Source of the DNA: Oscillibacter sp.
Lineage (GTDB): Bacteria; Bacillota; Clostridia; Oscillospirales; Oscillospiraceae
Reading direction: 5' to 3'
DNA length: 41,129 nucleotides
NCBI GenBank assembly: GCA_022652655.1
Contig: JALCRQ010000008.1
Coordinates: 1-41,129 of the forward strand
Below are positions 7,326 to 17,130 of this stretch, piece after piece. Position 1 is the stretch's first letter. Every line of letters begins with the position of its first letter. The position numbers were made by a program, and so were the translations under genes. The notes under the pieces are model-generated. The model saw nothing but the letters and a program-made list of their open reading frames with translations. It was not told the origin of the DNA and searched no databases.

Positions 7326-8876
7326 ATGGCCAGAAAAATTCAGCAGAAGACCGAGCGGCGCATTTCCGCCGCAGCCAGCATTGCGCTGTGCGTGATGGTT
7401 GTGGCCATTCAGATTGCCACAACCCTGCTGCTGACGTTTTTCCTCCACCAGAGAGCCAGCTATGTATACGGCGCGCTGGAATTGGTGGGCGCCCTCATCG
7501 CCGTCTGGATCTATACCCGCAGCGGCAGTCCCTCCTATAAACTGAGCTGGATGTGCCTGCTGCTGGCGCTTCCTGTGGCGGGCATGCTGCTGTTCTGCCT
7601 CTGGGGCGGAACACATCAGGCCAAGACGCTGAGCCTGAAAAGAGTCGCACCGCCCAAGGAAAATGCCGGAGCCCAGCGGACGAGCGCCGCCAATGAGGAG
7701 GAGCTTCGCTGCACGCTGCCAGAGTGGGGCCGGCTGGCCGCCTATCTGAAAAAGCGGGGCTTTCTCGTGTACGGCAATACGAGTTCCCGGTATTTTGGGG
7801 ACGGACTGGAATTTTTGGAGGATCTGATCGCCCACATGGCCCGGGCGGAGACCTATATTTTTATTGAGTACTATATCCTGGCCGAGGGCCGCGTCTGGGA
7901 CAGAATGTTCCGTGTGCTCCGGGAGCGGGCGGCCGCGGGCGTGGAGATCCGGATCATCTTTGACGATTTCGGGAATATTACCCGCCTTTCCGACACCACC
8001 CTCCAGGAGATTCAGAACGCCGGCATTGAGGTGGAGGTTTTCAACCCCGTTCACCGGTATGTCAACCGCATCTATTTCAACTACCGGGATCACCGGAAAA
8101 TCGCGGTGATCGACGGCTGCTGGGCCTATACCGGCGGCATTAACATCGCCGACGAGTACGCCAATCTGATCAACAAATACGGGCATTGGAAGGACTCCGG
8201 CGTCCGTCTGGAGGGGGCCGGCGCCTGGGGGCTGGCGGCTCAGTTCATCCAGATGTGGAAGATGATCGGCCGGACGCTGCCCAATGAGGACGACTACTAC
8301 CGCCCCCGGCGGGAGACGGCGGGGGAGGGCTGGTGCCAGTCCTTTACCGACGGACCGGTCAATAATCCGGACAGCCCCATTGAGGAGACGTATCTGCAGC
8401 TGATCGGCACAGCCCGGCGCACACTGTATATCACCACACCCTACTACGCGGTGGAGGAGTCCATGCAGAAGGCACTGTGCATCGCGGCGGACGCCGGAGT
8501 GGATGTGCGCATGGTGATTCCGGAGGTGCCGGATCACAAGCTGACGTATCTGGTGGCGGAGACGTACTGGGGACAGCTTATCAGTCACGGCGTCAGAATC
8601 TACAAGTATACGCCGGGCTTTATCCACGCCAAGAGCGTCATGGCGGATCAGGAAGTGGCCCTGGTGGGCAGCACCAATATGGATTACCGGACATTCCAGC
8701 TCCACTATGAGTGCGGCGTGCTGCTCTACGGCATGCCCGCGGTGAGGGAGCTGGAGGAGGACCTTTTAAAGACCATGGGGGAAAGCCGCCTCTATACGCT
8801 GGAGGAGTGGAATAAACGGCCCTGGTACCGCAGGGCGTTTGCCTCCCTTGTAAAGCTTTTCGCCATCTGGCTTTAA
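7326..8876 (+). CDS. cls: Cardiolipin synthase, phospholipase-D type
   Basis: 516 residues. It joins two phosphatidylglycerols to give cardiolipin and glycerol at the membrane. The N-terminus has hydrophobic segments at about residues 15-40, 46-63 and 72-93, then two catalytic HKD motifs: HRKIAVID at His256 and HAKSVMAD at His434, followed by the usual GSTNMDYRTFQLHYE. Length and domain order are those of bacterial ClsA-type enzymes. The ATG at 7326 follows GGAGGGAGG. The next gene begins 55 bases after the stop with no clear terminator, so the two may be co-transcribed. Confidence 0.94.
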   Translation: MARKIQQKTERRISAAASIALCVMVVAIQIATTLLLTFFLHQRASYVYGALELVGALIAVWIYTRSGSPSYKLSWMCLLLALPVAGMLLFCLWGGTHQAKTLSLKRVAPPKENAGAQRTSAANEEELRCTLPEWGRLAAYLKKRGFLVYGNTSSRYFGDGLEFLEDLIAHMARAETYIFIEYYILAEGRVWDRMFRVLRERAAAGVEIRIIFDDFGNITRLSDTTLQEIQNAGIEVEVFNPVHRYVNRIYFNYRDHRKIAVIDGCWAYTGGINIADEYANLINKYGHWKDSGVRLEGAGAWGLAAQFIQMWKMIGRTLPNEDDYYRPRRETAGEGWCQSFTDGPVNNPDSPIEETYLQLIGTARRTLYITTPYYAVEESMQKALCIAADAGVDVRMVIPEVPDHKLTYLVAETYWGQLISHGVRIYKYTPGFIHAKSVMADQEVALVGSTNMDYRTFQLHYECGVLLYGMPAVRELEEDLLKTMGESRLYTLEEWNKRPWYRRAFASLVKLFAIWL

Positions 8877-8931
8877 CGCAGAGAAACCGTGCGGAGCGTG
8901 CCGTGCCCGCCGGAAGGAAGGGAAAACGCGC

Positions 8932-9786
8932 ATGGAGAGGGAACTGACGCCCTGCGAGCTGGCGGAGCGGAGCCTGATTAAGAAATACCGCAAGGCGCTG
9001 TGGAACCCGTTTATCGCGGCGGTGAAGCGCTACGAACTGGTGGTTCCCGGCGACCGGATCGCGGTGTGTGTCTCCGGCGGCAAGGATTCGTTTGTGCTGG
9101 CCAAGCTTATGCAGGAGCTGCAGCGCCACACGCAAAGCCCTTTTGAACTGGTTTTCCTGGCCATGGATCCGGGCTATCGCGCGGATAACCGGAAGCTGCT
9201 GGAGGACAACGCCGCCCGGCTTCAGATTCCCCTTCAGATTTTTGAGAGCAATATTTTCGACGTGACGGCGTCGGTGGACCGCAATCCGTGCTACCTCTGC
9301 GCCAGGATGCGCCGGGGCTTTCTGTACAGCAGGGCCCGGGAGCTGGGCTGCAACAAAATCGCCCTGGGCCACCACCTGTCCGACGTCATTGAGACGACGC
9401 TGCTGGGGCTTTTCTACGGGGCACAGCTGCAGTCTATGCCGCCCAAGCTCCGCAGCCGGAACTTTCCGGGTATGGAGCTGATCCGCCCCCTTTACTGCAT
9501 CCGCGAGGATGACATCATCGCCTGGAAGAATTACAACGGCCTGCGCTTTTTGCAGTGCGCCTGCCGGTTTACGGAGGGGCGGGACGCCGCGCCGGACGGT
9601 GTGGGGGCCAGCAAGCGCCAGGAGATGAAGGCACTGATCCGAACCCTCAAAAGGGACAACCCCAACATTGAAAAAAGCATTTTCGCCGCCGTCCACGACG
9701 TCCAGCTGGATACGCTGGCCGGCTGTAAATTCCGGGGCCGCCGGTACTCCTTCCCGGAGCTGTACGGGTTTCCGCCGGAAAAATAG
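8932..9786 (+). CDS. TtcA-like PP-loop tRNA thiolation enzyme
   Basis: 284 residues. It is an adenylating PP-loop ATPase with the loop SGGKDS starting at Ser48. The CYLC pair (Cys120, Cys123) in NPCYLCARMRRGFLY and Cys209 or Cys211 in LQCACRF match the cysteines that hold the iron-sulfur cluster in TtcA, which makes 2-thiocytidine at tRNA position 32. LGHHLSDVIETTLL corresponds to the TtcA segment LGHHRDD, with Arg replaced. The substrate could be another tRNA thiolation, so no symbol is given. It lies between cls and a convergent tRNA-Gln gene. Confidence 0.82.
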   Translation: MERELTPCELAERSLIKKYRKALWNPFIAAVKRYELVVPGDRIAVCVSGGKDSFVLAKLMQELQRHTQSPFELVFLAMDPGYRADNRKLLEDNAARLQIPLQIFESNIFDVTASVDRNPCYLCARMRRGFLYSRARELGCNKIALGHHLSDVIETTLLGLFYGAQLQSMPPKLRSRNFPGMELIRPLYCIREDDIIAWKNYNGLRFLQCACRFTEGRDAAPDGVGASKRQEMKALIRTLKRDNPNIEKSIFAAVHDVQLDTLAGCKFRGRRYSFPELYGFPPEK

Positions 9787-9811
9787 ACCGGCGCTCCGGC
9801 GGAGGCCGGGA

Positions 9812-9851
9812 CAAAAAAAGAATCGCTCCGCCTGGTCGGCTGAGCGATTCT
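9812..9851 (-). terminator. Terminator downstream of tRNA-Gln (minus strand)
   Basis: AGAATCGCT (9819-9827) pairs with AGCGATTCT (9843-9851). Read on the minus strand, the hairpin is followed by T7 (A7 at 9812-9818), six bases past the tRNA CCA end. Confidence 0.85.
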
Positions 9852-9857
9852 CCCATG

Positions 9858-9931
9858 TGGCAGCGGGTGAAGGATTCGAACCCTCACATACAGAGTCAGA
9901 GTCTGCTGTGCTACCTTTACACAAACCCGCT
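9858..9931 (-). tRNA. tRNA-Gln(CTG), CCA encoded
   Basis: 74 nt on the minus strand including an encoded CCA. The acceptor stem AGCGGGT pairs with ACCCGCT. The D arm contains AAAGGTAG, the anticodon stem GCAGA/TCTGT encloses the loop CTCTGAC with anticodon CTG (reads CAG), and the T arm is GAGGG-TTCGAAT-CCTTC. It is flanked by a strong promoter and a terminator on its own strand. Confidence 0.93.
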
Positions 9932-9962
9932 ATGCAATCTCAAATTCTTGCGAACAGATATT

Positions 9963-9990
9963 ATTATACTGAAAAGCGGAGCGTTGTCAA
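9963..9990 (-). promoter_or_regulatory. Promoter of tRNA-Gln
   Basis: Read on the minus strand, TTGACA (9990-9985) and TATAAT (9968-9963) are 16 bases apart. Both boxes match consensus fully, as expected for a stable RNA gene. Confidence 0.88.
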
Positions 9991-10073
9991 GGGCTTTTCA
10001 AAAAAAGAGCGGGGTTGAAGCGGGTTAAACCGGGGTACGGGGGAGAAGATTAACAGGAAAGGATGATTCTTTA

Positions 10074-10102
10074 CACACCATTCATGCCTTTTGTGCTATA
10101 AC
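10074..10102 (+). promoter_or_regulatory. Candidate extended -10 promoter of trkH
   Basis: TATAAC at 10097-10102 preceded by TGC (extended -10). The -35 region at a 17-base spacing is poor (CACACC, 10074-10079); TTTACA at 10070-10075 would need a 21-base spacer. Transcription would start near 10109 and leave a leader of about 125 bases. Confidence 0.5.
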
Positions 10103-10111
10103 AAGTAAGGA

Positions 10112-10207
10112 CGCGCCGGCTGCCCCGCGGTTTTGCGGGGCGGCAGCTGCGATCCAGCCGGCAGAGCGCCTTCCAATCCGGAGAGAGAGTTGGAGAAAAC
10201 GCGGCGC
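10112..10207 (+). promoter_or_regulatory. Structured 5' leader of the potassium-uptake operon
   Basis: Between the promoter and trkH the transcript can fold into nested helices: an inner hairpin CCCCGC/GCGGGG (10123-10140), an outer GCCGGCTG/CAGCCGGC helix, and a CCAA/TTGG hairpin around 10173-10193, with GGCGCC at 10203. No stop-and-T-run terminator is seen. Potassium transporters in Firmicutes are often under the c-di-AMP (ydaO) riboswitch, but I do not see its conserved blocks here. It could be a riboswitch of another class, a translation-control leader, or nothing special. Confidence 0.4.
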
Positions 10208-10233
10208 CTGTCAGGAAATTGGGGGAGAAATTG

Positions 10234-11565
10234 ATGAGACATTCCTTACGCCTGAACGCGTTTCAGGTGCTGGCGACCGGGCTTGCCCTGGTGATCTTGA
10301 CAGGCGGCGTCCTGCTCTCGCTTCCAATCGCATCCAAGGGAGAACCGATTCCGTTTCTGAATGCAGTCTTTACATCCGGATCGGCTTCCTGTGTGACCGG
10401 ATTGGTTCTCTACGATACTTATTCACAGTTCACGGTTTTCGGCCAGGTGGTCATTATGCTCCTGATCCAAATCGGCGGCCTGGGCTTTATGATGGTTGCC
10501 AGTCTGGTGTCTATTCTGATCGGACGGAGAATCGGCCTTTATGAGCGATCCCTTCTGATGCAGTCCGTGGGCGCGCTGAAAATCGGCGGCGTTGTCCGTC
10601 TGACCAAGCACACGCTGGTGGCGACAGCCATTTTTGAAGGAGCCGGCACGCTGCTGCTGGCCACCTGGTTCTGTCCCAAATTCGGATTCGGACAGGGGCT
10701 GTGGATGGCTCTTTTCCACGCGGTTTCCGCCTTCTGCAACGCGGGCTTCGACATCATGGGAATCGTAAAGCCCGGCACGTCTTTTATGACGGCGGCGGAT
10801 GTGCCGGTGGTGAATCTTACCATTATGATGCTGATTATTGTCGGCGGCCTGGGCTTTTTCCTCTGGGACGATCTCTTTCGCCACCGCCTGCATTTCCGGG
10901 AATACCGGCTTCACACCAAACTGGTGCTCACGGGCACGGCCATCCTTCTGGTGGGAGGAACCCTGGGATTCTATTTCCTGGAACGGGGCCACGCCTTTGC
11001 GGGTGTGTCCCAGGGGCAGAAGTGGCTTATGGCCGCGTTTCAGTCGGTGACGCCCAGAACCGCCGGATTCAATACAGTGGATCTGAAGGCCCTGAGTCCC
11101 GGCGGCACGTTTTTGACGATCCTGCTGATGTTTGTCGGCGCGGGCTCCGGCTCCACCGGCGGCGGCATCAAGGTCAACACGATTGCGGTTGTAGTTCTGT
11201 GCATTTTGGCGTATGCTAAGCGAAAGGACAGCATCAGCGTTTTCCACCGGCGGGTGGACGACGAGACCACACGGGAGGCGTTCTCCGCAGTGGGTCTGTA
11301 TCTGGCCGGATGCCTGGTGGGCTGCATGATTCTCTGCGCACAGGGCTTTTTGATGGAGGACTCCATTTTTGAGGTCTTTTCCGCCATGGGCACGGTGGGA
11401 CTGACCCGCGGCATTACGCCGCACCTTCCGGTCCTTTCAAAGCTTACGATTATTCTGCTGATGTATTTCGGCCGGCTGGGCAGCCTTTCTGTTGCCATGG
11501 CGGTGACGGGCTCCCGGCAGAATCCCCGCGTGCACAACGTCAGTGAAAAAGTTCTGATTGGATGA
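10234..11565 (+). CDS. Potassium uptake channel subunit, TrkH/KtrB family
   Basis: 443-residue polytopic membrane protein that conducts potassium (with or without sodium) when gated by the cytoplasmic RCK partner encoded next. The four pore loops of the superfamily are visible in order: SGSASCVTGL, SAFCNAGFDI, TPRTAGFN and MGTVGLTRG, each with the filter glycine. The GAGSGSTGGGIK segment is the gating loop between filter repeats. I choose ATG 10234, which has GGGGGAG seven bases upstream; a TTG at 10219 would add five residues. Followed after 22 bases by the RCK gene. Confidence 0.93.
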   Translation: MRHSLRLNAFQVLATGLALVILTGGVLLSLPIASKGEPIPFLNAVFTSGSASCVTGLVLYDTYSQFTVFGQVVIMLLIQIGGLGFMMVASLVSILIGRRIGLYERSLLMQSVGALKIGGVVRLTKHTLVATAIFEGAGTLLLATWFCPKFGFGQGLWMALFHAVSAFCNAGFDIMGIVKPGTSFMTAADVPVVNLTIMMLIIVGGLGFFLWDDLFRHRLHFREYRLHTKLVLTGTAILLVGGTLGFYFLERGHAFAGVSQGQKWLMAAFQSVTPRTAGFNTVDLKALSPGGTFLTILLMFVGAGSGSTGGGIKVNTIAVVVLCILAYAKRKDSISVFHRRVDDETTREAFSAVGLYLAGCLVGCMILCAQGFLMEDSIFEVFSAMGTVGLTRGITPHLPVLSKLTIILLMYFGRLGSLSVAMAVTGSRQNPRVHNVSEKVLIG

Positions 11566-11587
11566 GTAGAGATAGGAGAGATTGGTT

Positions 11588-12238
11588 ATGAAATCATTTC
11601 TGGTGATTGGACTCGGCAGATTTGGACGGCACCTGACCACCAAACTGGTGGAGCTTGGCAACGAGGTCATGGTGGTAGACCGGGACGAGGAGCGGGTGGA
11701 GCGGCTTTCCAATATCGCAACGGCCTCCTGCGTGGGCGACTGTCAGGACGAACAGGTGCTGGCCGCGCTGGGCGTGGGAAATTACGATGTGTGTTTCGTA
11801 TGCGTCAGCGATGATTTCCAGTGTTCGCTGGAGGTCACCGCAACGCTGAAGGATTTGGGCGCCAAGTGCGTGGTGGCCCGGGCCGATCGGGAAAAGCAGA
11901 CCAAGTTCCTCAAGAAGATCGGCGCCGACTACGTGATTCATACGGAGATGGACATGGCTGTGCGGGCCGCCATCCGGTTTTCCGCCAGCAATGTGTTCGA
12001 TTATTTTGAACTGACGCCCCAGTACGCCATTTTTGAGGTCGAGACGCCCAAGAGCTGGGTGGGAAAGACCGTGGCGAAGGTCAACGTGCGCCAGTGCTTC
12101 AACGTAAATGTTCTGGGCGTGCGGCAGGGGGATGAGATCGAACCGCTGCTGGATGCGGATTACGTGTTCATGGCCGGCACACACCTTATTATTGCCGGCA
12201 ACAAAAAGGACAGCATTCGGCTGATGGATAAACTGTGA
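11588..12238 (+). CDS. Potassium uptake regulatory subunit, TrkA/KtrA (single RCK)
   Basis: 216-residue cytoplasmic RCK protein that binds nucleotides and gates the TrkH/KtrB pore. The Rossmann start is VIGLGRFGRHL (GxGxxG), with VVDRDEERVE ending the second strand, the acidic position that selects NAD(H)/ATP-type ligands. The last 70 residues form a TrkA-C domain (VNVRQCFNVNVLGVRQGDEI onward). The single-RCK length points to the KtrA type rather than the duplicated TrkA. ATG at 11588 with AGGAG nine bases upstream. A terminator follows. Confidence 0.93.
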   Translation: MKSFLVIGLGRFGRHLTTKLVELGNEVMVVDRDEERVERLSNIATASCVGDCQDEQVLAALGVGNYDVCFVCVSDDFQCSLEVTATLKDLGAKCVVARADREKQTKFLKKIGADYVIHTEMDMAVRAAIRFSASNVFDYFELTPQYAIFEVETPKSWVGKTVAKVNVRQCFNVNVLGVRQGDEIEPLLDADYVFMAGTHLIIAGNKKDSIRLMDKL

Positions 12239-12279
12239 GATGAGCAATCCGCCCGGGAGAGCTTCCCGGGCGAAGCTGA

Positions 12280-12308
12280 AAAGAGACGCCCCAAAAGGGC
12301 GTCTCTTT
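12280..12308. terminator. Terminator shared by trkA and the DivIVA-like gene
   Basis: AAAGAGACGCCC (12280-12291) pairs with GGGCGTCTCTTT (12297-12308) around CAAAA. It lies between converging genes with A/T ends on both sides. A second hairpin, CGCCCGGGA/TCCCGGGCG, sits just before it at 12250-12272. Confidence 0.88.
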
Positions 12309-12313
12309 GACGT

Positions 12314-12943
12314 TTATTCGGATTTTTCGATTTTCAGGGATTTTTCGACCTCCTGCAGCTCCGTCCCGATCTGATCCATAGCCCGGGGCAGCTGAGAGAG
12401 ATTTACCTCCAGCTTGCGCAGTTCCCCGGTCATGTAATCCGATGCGGTATCCAGGGAGGCGGACAGCGTCCGATAGGTCTCCCGGAAGTCGGAGACGGCC
12501 TTGCTCAGCCTGGCGTTGGAGGCGGCCTCCAGATCGGCGGCACGCTTGCGGGCCTCACACTCGATATCGCCCAGGCGGGAGCGCAGCCTGCGGTAGGCCT
12601 CGGCATCCGGGCGCAGGGCGTCTGCCTCCGTGCGCAGGGAGTTTAGCTGAGGCTCCAGCTCCCGCAGCCGGGCGTTGTCCGACTGAAGCTGTTCCACCTC
12701 CGTCTGAAGGGCGCTGCCGGAGGCGGCCTGCTCCGCCAGCTGCTCCGTCAGCTGATTCAGCTGAGACTGAAGCGCCGACAGCTGCTCCTGCAGAGCGGTG
12801 TTGTCCGTCTTGAAAGCACCGTTTTCCTTCTCCAGTTTTTCCAGTGCGGCGGAATGCTCCTCGGCGGTTTTTTCAATATAGGAGATCACGCTTTGCTTGT
12901 CAAAACCGCCGAAAGCAACGCTTTTAAACGCGCTGTTTTCCAC
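12314..12943 (-). CDS. DivIVA-like coiled-coil protein
   Basis: About 209 residues. The N-terminal motif FKSVAFGGFDKQSVISYIEK resembles the short membrane-binding domain found in DivIVA/GpsB-like proteins of Clostridia (FGGF-x4-V-x-SYIE). The remainder is almost continuous coiled coil (residues about 25-200, rich in Gln, Glu, Leu and Ala). Likely a polar or septal scaffold. The start is uncertain: GTG at 12943 has AGGTGG just upstream, while a TTG at 12964 would add seven residues. Its promoter contains a perfect Spo0A box, suggesting control at sporulation onset. Confidence 0.7.
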   Translation of the reverse strand: MENSAFKSVAFGGFDKQSVISYIEKTAEEHSAALEKLEKENGAFKTDNTALQEQLSALQSQLNQLTEQLAEQAASGSALQTEVEQLQSDNARLRELEPQLNSLRTEADALRPDAEAYRRLRSRLGDIECEARKRAADLEAASNARLSKAVSDFRETYRTLSASLDTASDYMTGELRKLEVNLSQLPRAMDQIGTELQEVEKSLKIEKSE

Positions 12944-12976
12944 AGACACCACCTGCTTCCACAATGTATTGAGAGT

Positions 12977-13005
12977 ACTTTATCATAATTTCGACAAATT
13001 GACAA
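12977..13005 (-). promoter_or_regulatory. Promoter of the DivIVA-like gene
   Basis: On the minus strand, TTGTCA (13005-13000) and TAAAGT (12982-12977) with a 17-base spacer. The spacer holds the Spo0A box listed separately. Confidence 0.6.
12990..12996 (-). promoter_or_regulatory. Spo0A box (0A box)
   Basis: TGTCGAA on the minus strand (within ATTTGTCGAAAT) matches the core Spo0A-binding consensus exactly. It lies between the -35 and -10 boxes of the DivIVA-like gene. That location would allow repression, or activation in the manner of spoIIG. A 7-base match can occur by chance, but the position in a promoter of a spore-former supports it. Confidence 0.5.
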
Positions 13006-13042
13006 GCCCTCCCGAAAAAACGGAAAATATCCGAAAAAAACC

Positions 13043-13071
13043 TTGCAATCCGAACATCACTGTGCTACTAT
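13043..13071 (+). promoter_or_regulatory. Promoter of tRNA-Arg
   Basis: TTGCAA at 13043-13048 and TACTAT at 13066-13071, spacer 17 bases, ending 27 bases before the mature tRNA. Confidence 0.72.
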
Positions 13072-13098
13072 AAATAAGCTGTCCGCAAGGGCAGGTAC

Positions 13099-13175
13099 GC
13101 GCCATTAGCTCAGCTGGATAGAGCGTCTGGCTACGGACCAGAAGGCCGGGGGTTCGAATCCCTCATGGCGTACCA
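13099..13175 (+). tRNA. tRNA-Arg(ACG), CCA encoded
   Basis: 77 nt including CCA. The acceptor stem GCGCCAT pairs with ATGGCGT (G-U at the first pair). The D arm is GCTC-AGCTGGATA-GAGC, the anticodon stem TCTGG/CCAGA encloses CTACGGA with anticodon ACG (A34 would be read as inosine), and the T arm is GGGGG-TTCGAAT-CCCTC. It reads the CGN box. Confidence 0.96.
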
Positions 13176-13202
13176 CGTCGGAGCGCATTGCGCTCCCGCA
13201 GT

Positions 13203-13230
13203 AAACAACCAGTCTTCGGACTGGTTGTTT
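13203..13230 (+). terminator. Terminator after tRNA-Arg
   Basis: AAACAACCAGTC (13203-13214) and GACTGGTTGTTT (13219-13230) around a TTCG tetraloop. A GGAGCGCATTGCGCTCC hairpin lies between it and the tRNA. The T run after the stem is short. Confidence 0.8.
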
Positions 13231-13643
13231 GCTTTGTCCGCGCCAGGGCTCCTCTTTTTCAGACGCGACCCGCTGCGCTGGGCTCGCGTCTGAGAGGACG
13301 AGGCTTCGGAATATTTTTTTCGCCCTGCATATGCAGAACCCCCCTTGGAGCCGCAGGACTCCGAGGGGTTTCTTGTATCTTGAAGGACACAGGATCTTCC
13401 TGAATGCGGCATCCCAATTTGCTGCGGCAGGCCCGGGATCAGCCCAAATTTTGCACCCAAACCGTTTTTTCCGGCAGCCGGCGGTTTCAATGGTATTTCT
13501 TCCCGCAATTCGACCAGAATAAGAGGAGCGGCCGGGCTGTCCTCCGCGGAAAGACAGCAGCAGAGTATTAGCACGGCACAGGAAAACTTTAACACAAATA
13601 TTTATACAAAAACGATAAACTGTCAGAATATCCAAAATATAGC
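13231..13643. other. Gene-free stretch with hairpins after tRNA-Arg
   Basis: No credible coding frame; open frames here run antisense through the tRNA and lack ribosome-binding sites. Two further hairpins are present: TCAGACGCGA/TCGCGTCTGA (13259-13293, extended by CCTC/GAGG) and CCCCTTGGAG/CTCCGAGGGG (13341-13370) followed by TTTCTTGT, which looks like a terminator. A run of T7 lies at 13314-13320. The stretch might encode a small RNA or be a remnant of an integration site beside the tRNA. The rest to the V-ATPase promoter shows nothing I recognise. Confidence 0.4.
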
Positions 13644-13672
13644 TTGTGTATTTAGGAAATATTAAGTATAAT
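13644..13672 (+). promoter_or_regulatory. Promoter of the V-type ATPase operon
   Basis: TTGTGT at 13644-13649 and TATAAT at 13667-13672, spacer 17 bases, 49 bases before the first gene of the operon. The region around it is AT-rich. Confidence 0.75.
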
Positions 13673-13720
13673 AAGGCAAAATTTGATCTTTAATGAATTT
13701 CCCGGAAGGAGGGTGCGGAG

Positions 13721-14032
13721 ATGCCCCTGGAAGCGGTTGAAAAAGTGATTGAGGCGGAGAAGGAAAATCAGGAGCGCAGGGACAAGGCTGTGCTGGAGGC
13801 CCGGCGCATGACGGAGGAAGCGGAAACCAACGGCCGCATGCTGGCGGATCAGGCGCGCCGGAAGGCGGAAGCGGATCGCAGAGAACTTCTGGCGCAGGCC
13901 GAGAAGCGCGCGAAAGAGCGCTCCGGCGAGCTGCTGCAAAAGGCGCGGGCTGCGGATGAAGCCCAGTGTGCACAGGCCTCAGCCCGGCTGGAGGAGGCTG
14001 CGGAGCTGATCGTCGAAAGGGTCGTGGAGTAG
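13721..14032 (+). CDS. V-type ATPase subunit H (peripheral stalk, G-like)
   Basis: 103 residues, almost entirely charged coiled coil rich in Glu, Arg and Ala (VIEAEKENQERRDKAV onward). This is the expected form of the bacterial/archaeal subunit H (called G or F in other schemes), which pairs with subunit E to form the peripheral stalk. It is the first gene of the operon, with GGAAGGAGGG ahead of the ATG at 13721. The stop is 2 bases before the start of subunit I. Identification rests on composition, size and position more than on motifs. Confidence 0.82.
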   Translation: MPLEAVEKVIEAEKENQERRDKAVLEARRMTEEAETNGRMLADQARRKAEADRRELLAQAEKRAKERSGELLQKARAADEAQCAQASARLEEAAELIVERVVE

Positions 14033-14034
14033 AA

Positions 14035-16474
<2,440 letters not shown>

Positions 16475-16501
16475 TGCGTGGGACAGAAGGGCTGGAAGGA
16501 C

Positions 16502-17098
16502 ATGAACGGGATCGAAAAAATTGCGCAGCGGATCGGAGCGGACGCACAGTCCGAGATTGATCGCCAGCTGGAAGACGCCCGGGCGGAGGCGGCGCAGATC
16601 ACCGCCCGTTATCAGTCCCAGGCGGAGCTGGACAGCACCCAAAGCCGGGAATCCGGCCGGAAGGAAGCCGCGGGACTGGAAGAACGCATGGTAAACGCGG
16701 CCCGCCTGGAGGCTAGGAAAGCGACGCTGGCGGCCCGTCAGGAGATGGTGGAGCGGGCGTTCGACCTGGCTCTGGAGAAGCTTTGTGCCCTGCCGGATGA
16801 CCGCTATGTTGCCACGGCTGCGGCGCTGCTGAGAAAAGCGGCCCCGGACGGAAAGGGAGAGGTCATTTTCAATCCTGAGCTGCGGGAGCGAATCGGAAGC
16901 ACCGCTGTCGCAGAGGCCAACCGTCTGCTGGGAGAGCGCGGCGCACTGACTTTAAGCCGTAAAACCAGGCCGATTCGGGGCGGGTTTATCCTGGAGTGCG
17001 GAAAGGTTGAGGTAAATTGCAGCTTTGAAACGCTGGTGCGTCTCAAGAGAAGCGAGATGGCGGCTCAGGTTGCCGGGTGCCTTTTCCCGCATGACTGA
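16502..17098 (+). CDS. ntpE: V-type ATPase subunit E (peripheral stalk)
   Basis: 198 residues. The N-terminal half is helical (IGADAQSEIDRQLEDARAEA), the C-terminal part globular, with the family segment IRGGFILECGKVEVNCSFETL near the end. It pairs with subunit H to hold the catalytic head. I choose ATG 16502, with AGAAGG eleven bases upstream; an in-frame GTG at 16478 would add eight residues but has no ribosome-binding site. Confidence 0.93.
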   Translation: MNGIEKIAQRIGADAQSEIDRQLEDARAEAAQITARYQSQAELDSTQSRESGRKEAAGLEERMVNAARLEARKATLAARQEMVERAFDLALEKLCALPDDRYVATAAALLRKAAPDGKGEVIFNPELRERIGSTAVAEANRLLGERGALTLSRKTRPIRGGFILECGKVEVNCSFETLVRLKRSEMAAQVAGCLFPHD

Positions 17099-17130
17099 GC
17101 GGAAACGGAATGCAAGGGGGGAGACGGAAC

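Noticed and set aside
10020..10060. Resemblance of GGGGTACGGGGGAG...GATTAAC to part of a c-di-AMP riboswitch
   Set aside because: It lies upstream of the likely trkH promoter and the other conserved blocks of the class are missing, so it is probably chance similarity.
13105..13635. Minus-strand open frame of about 176 codons through tRNA-Arg
   Set aside because: It reads antisense through the tRNA and its terminators, lacks a ribosome-binding site, and has the look of spurious tRNA-antisense frames (RDSNPRPSGP-like end).
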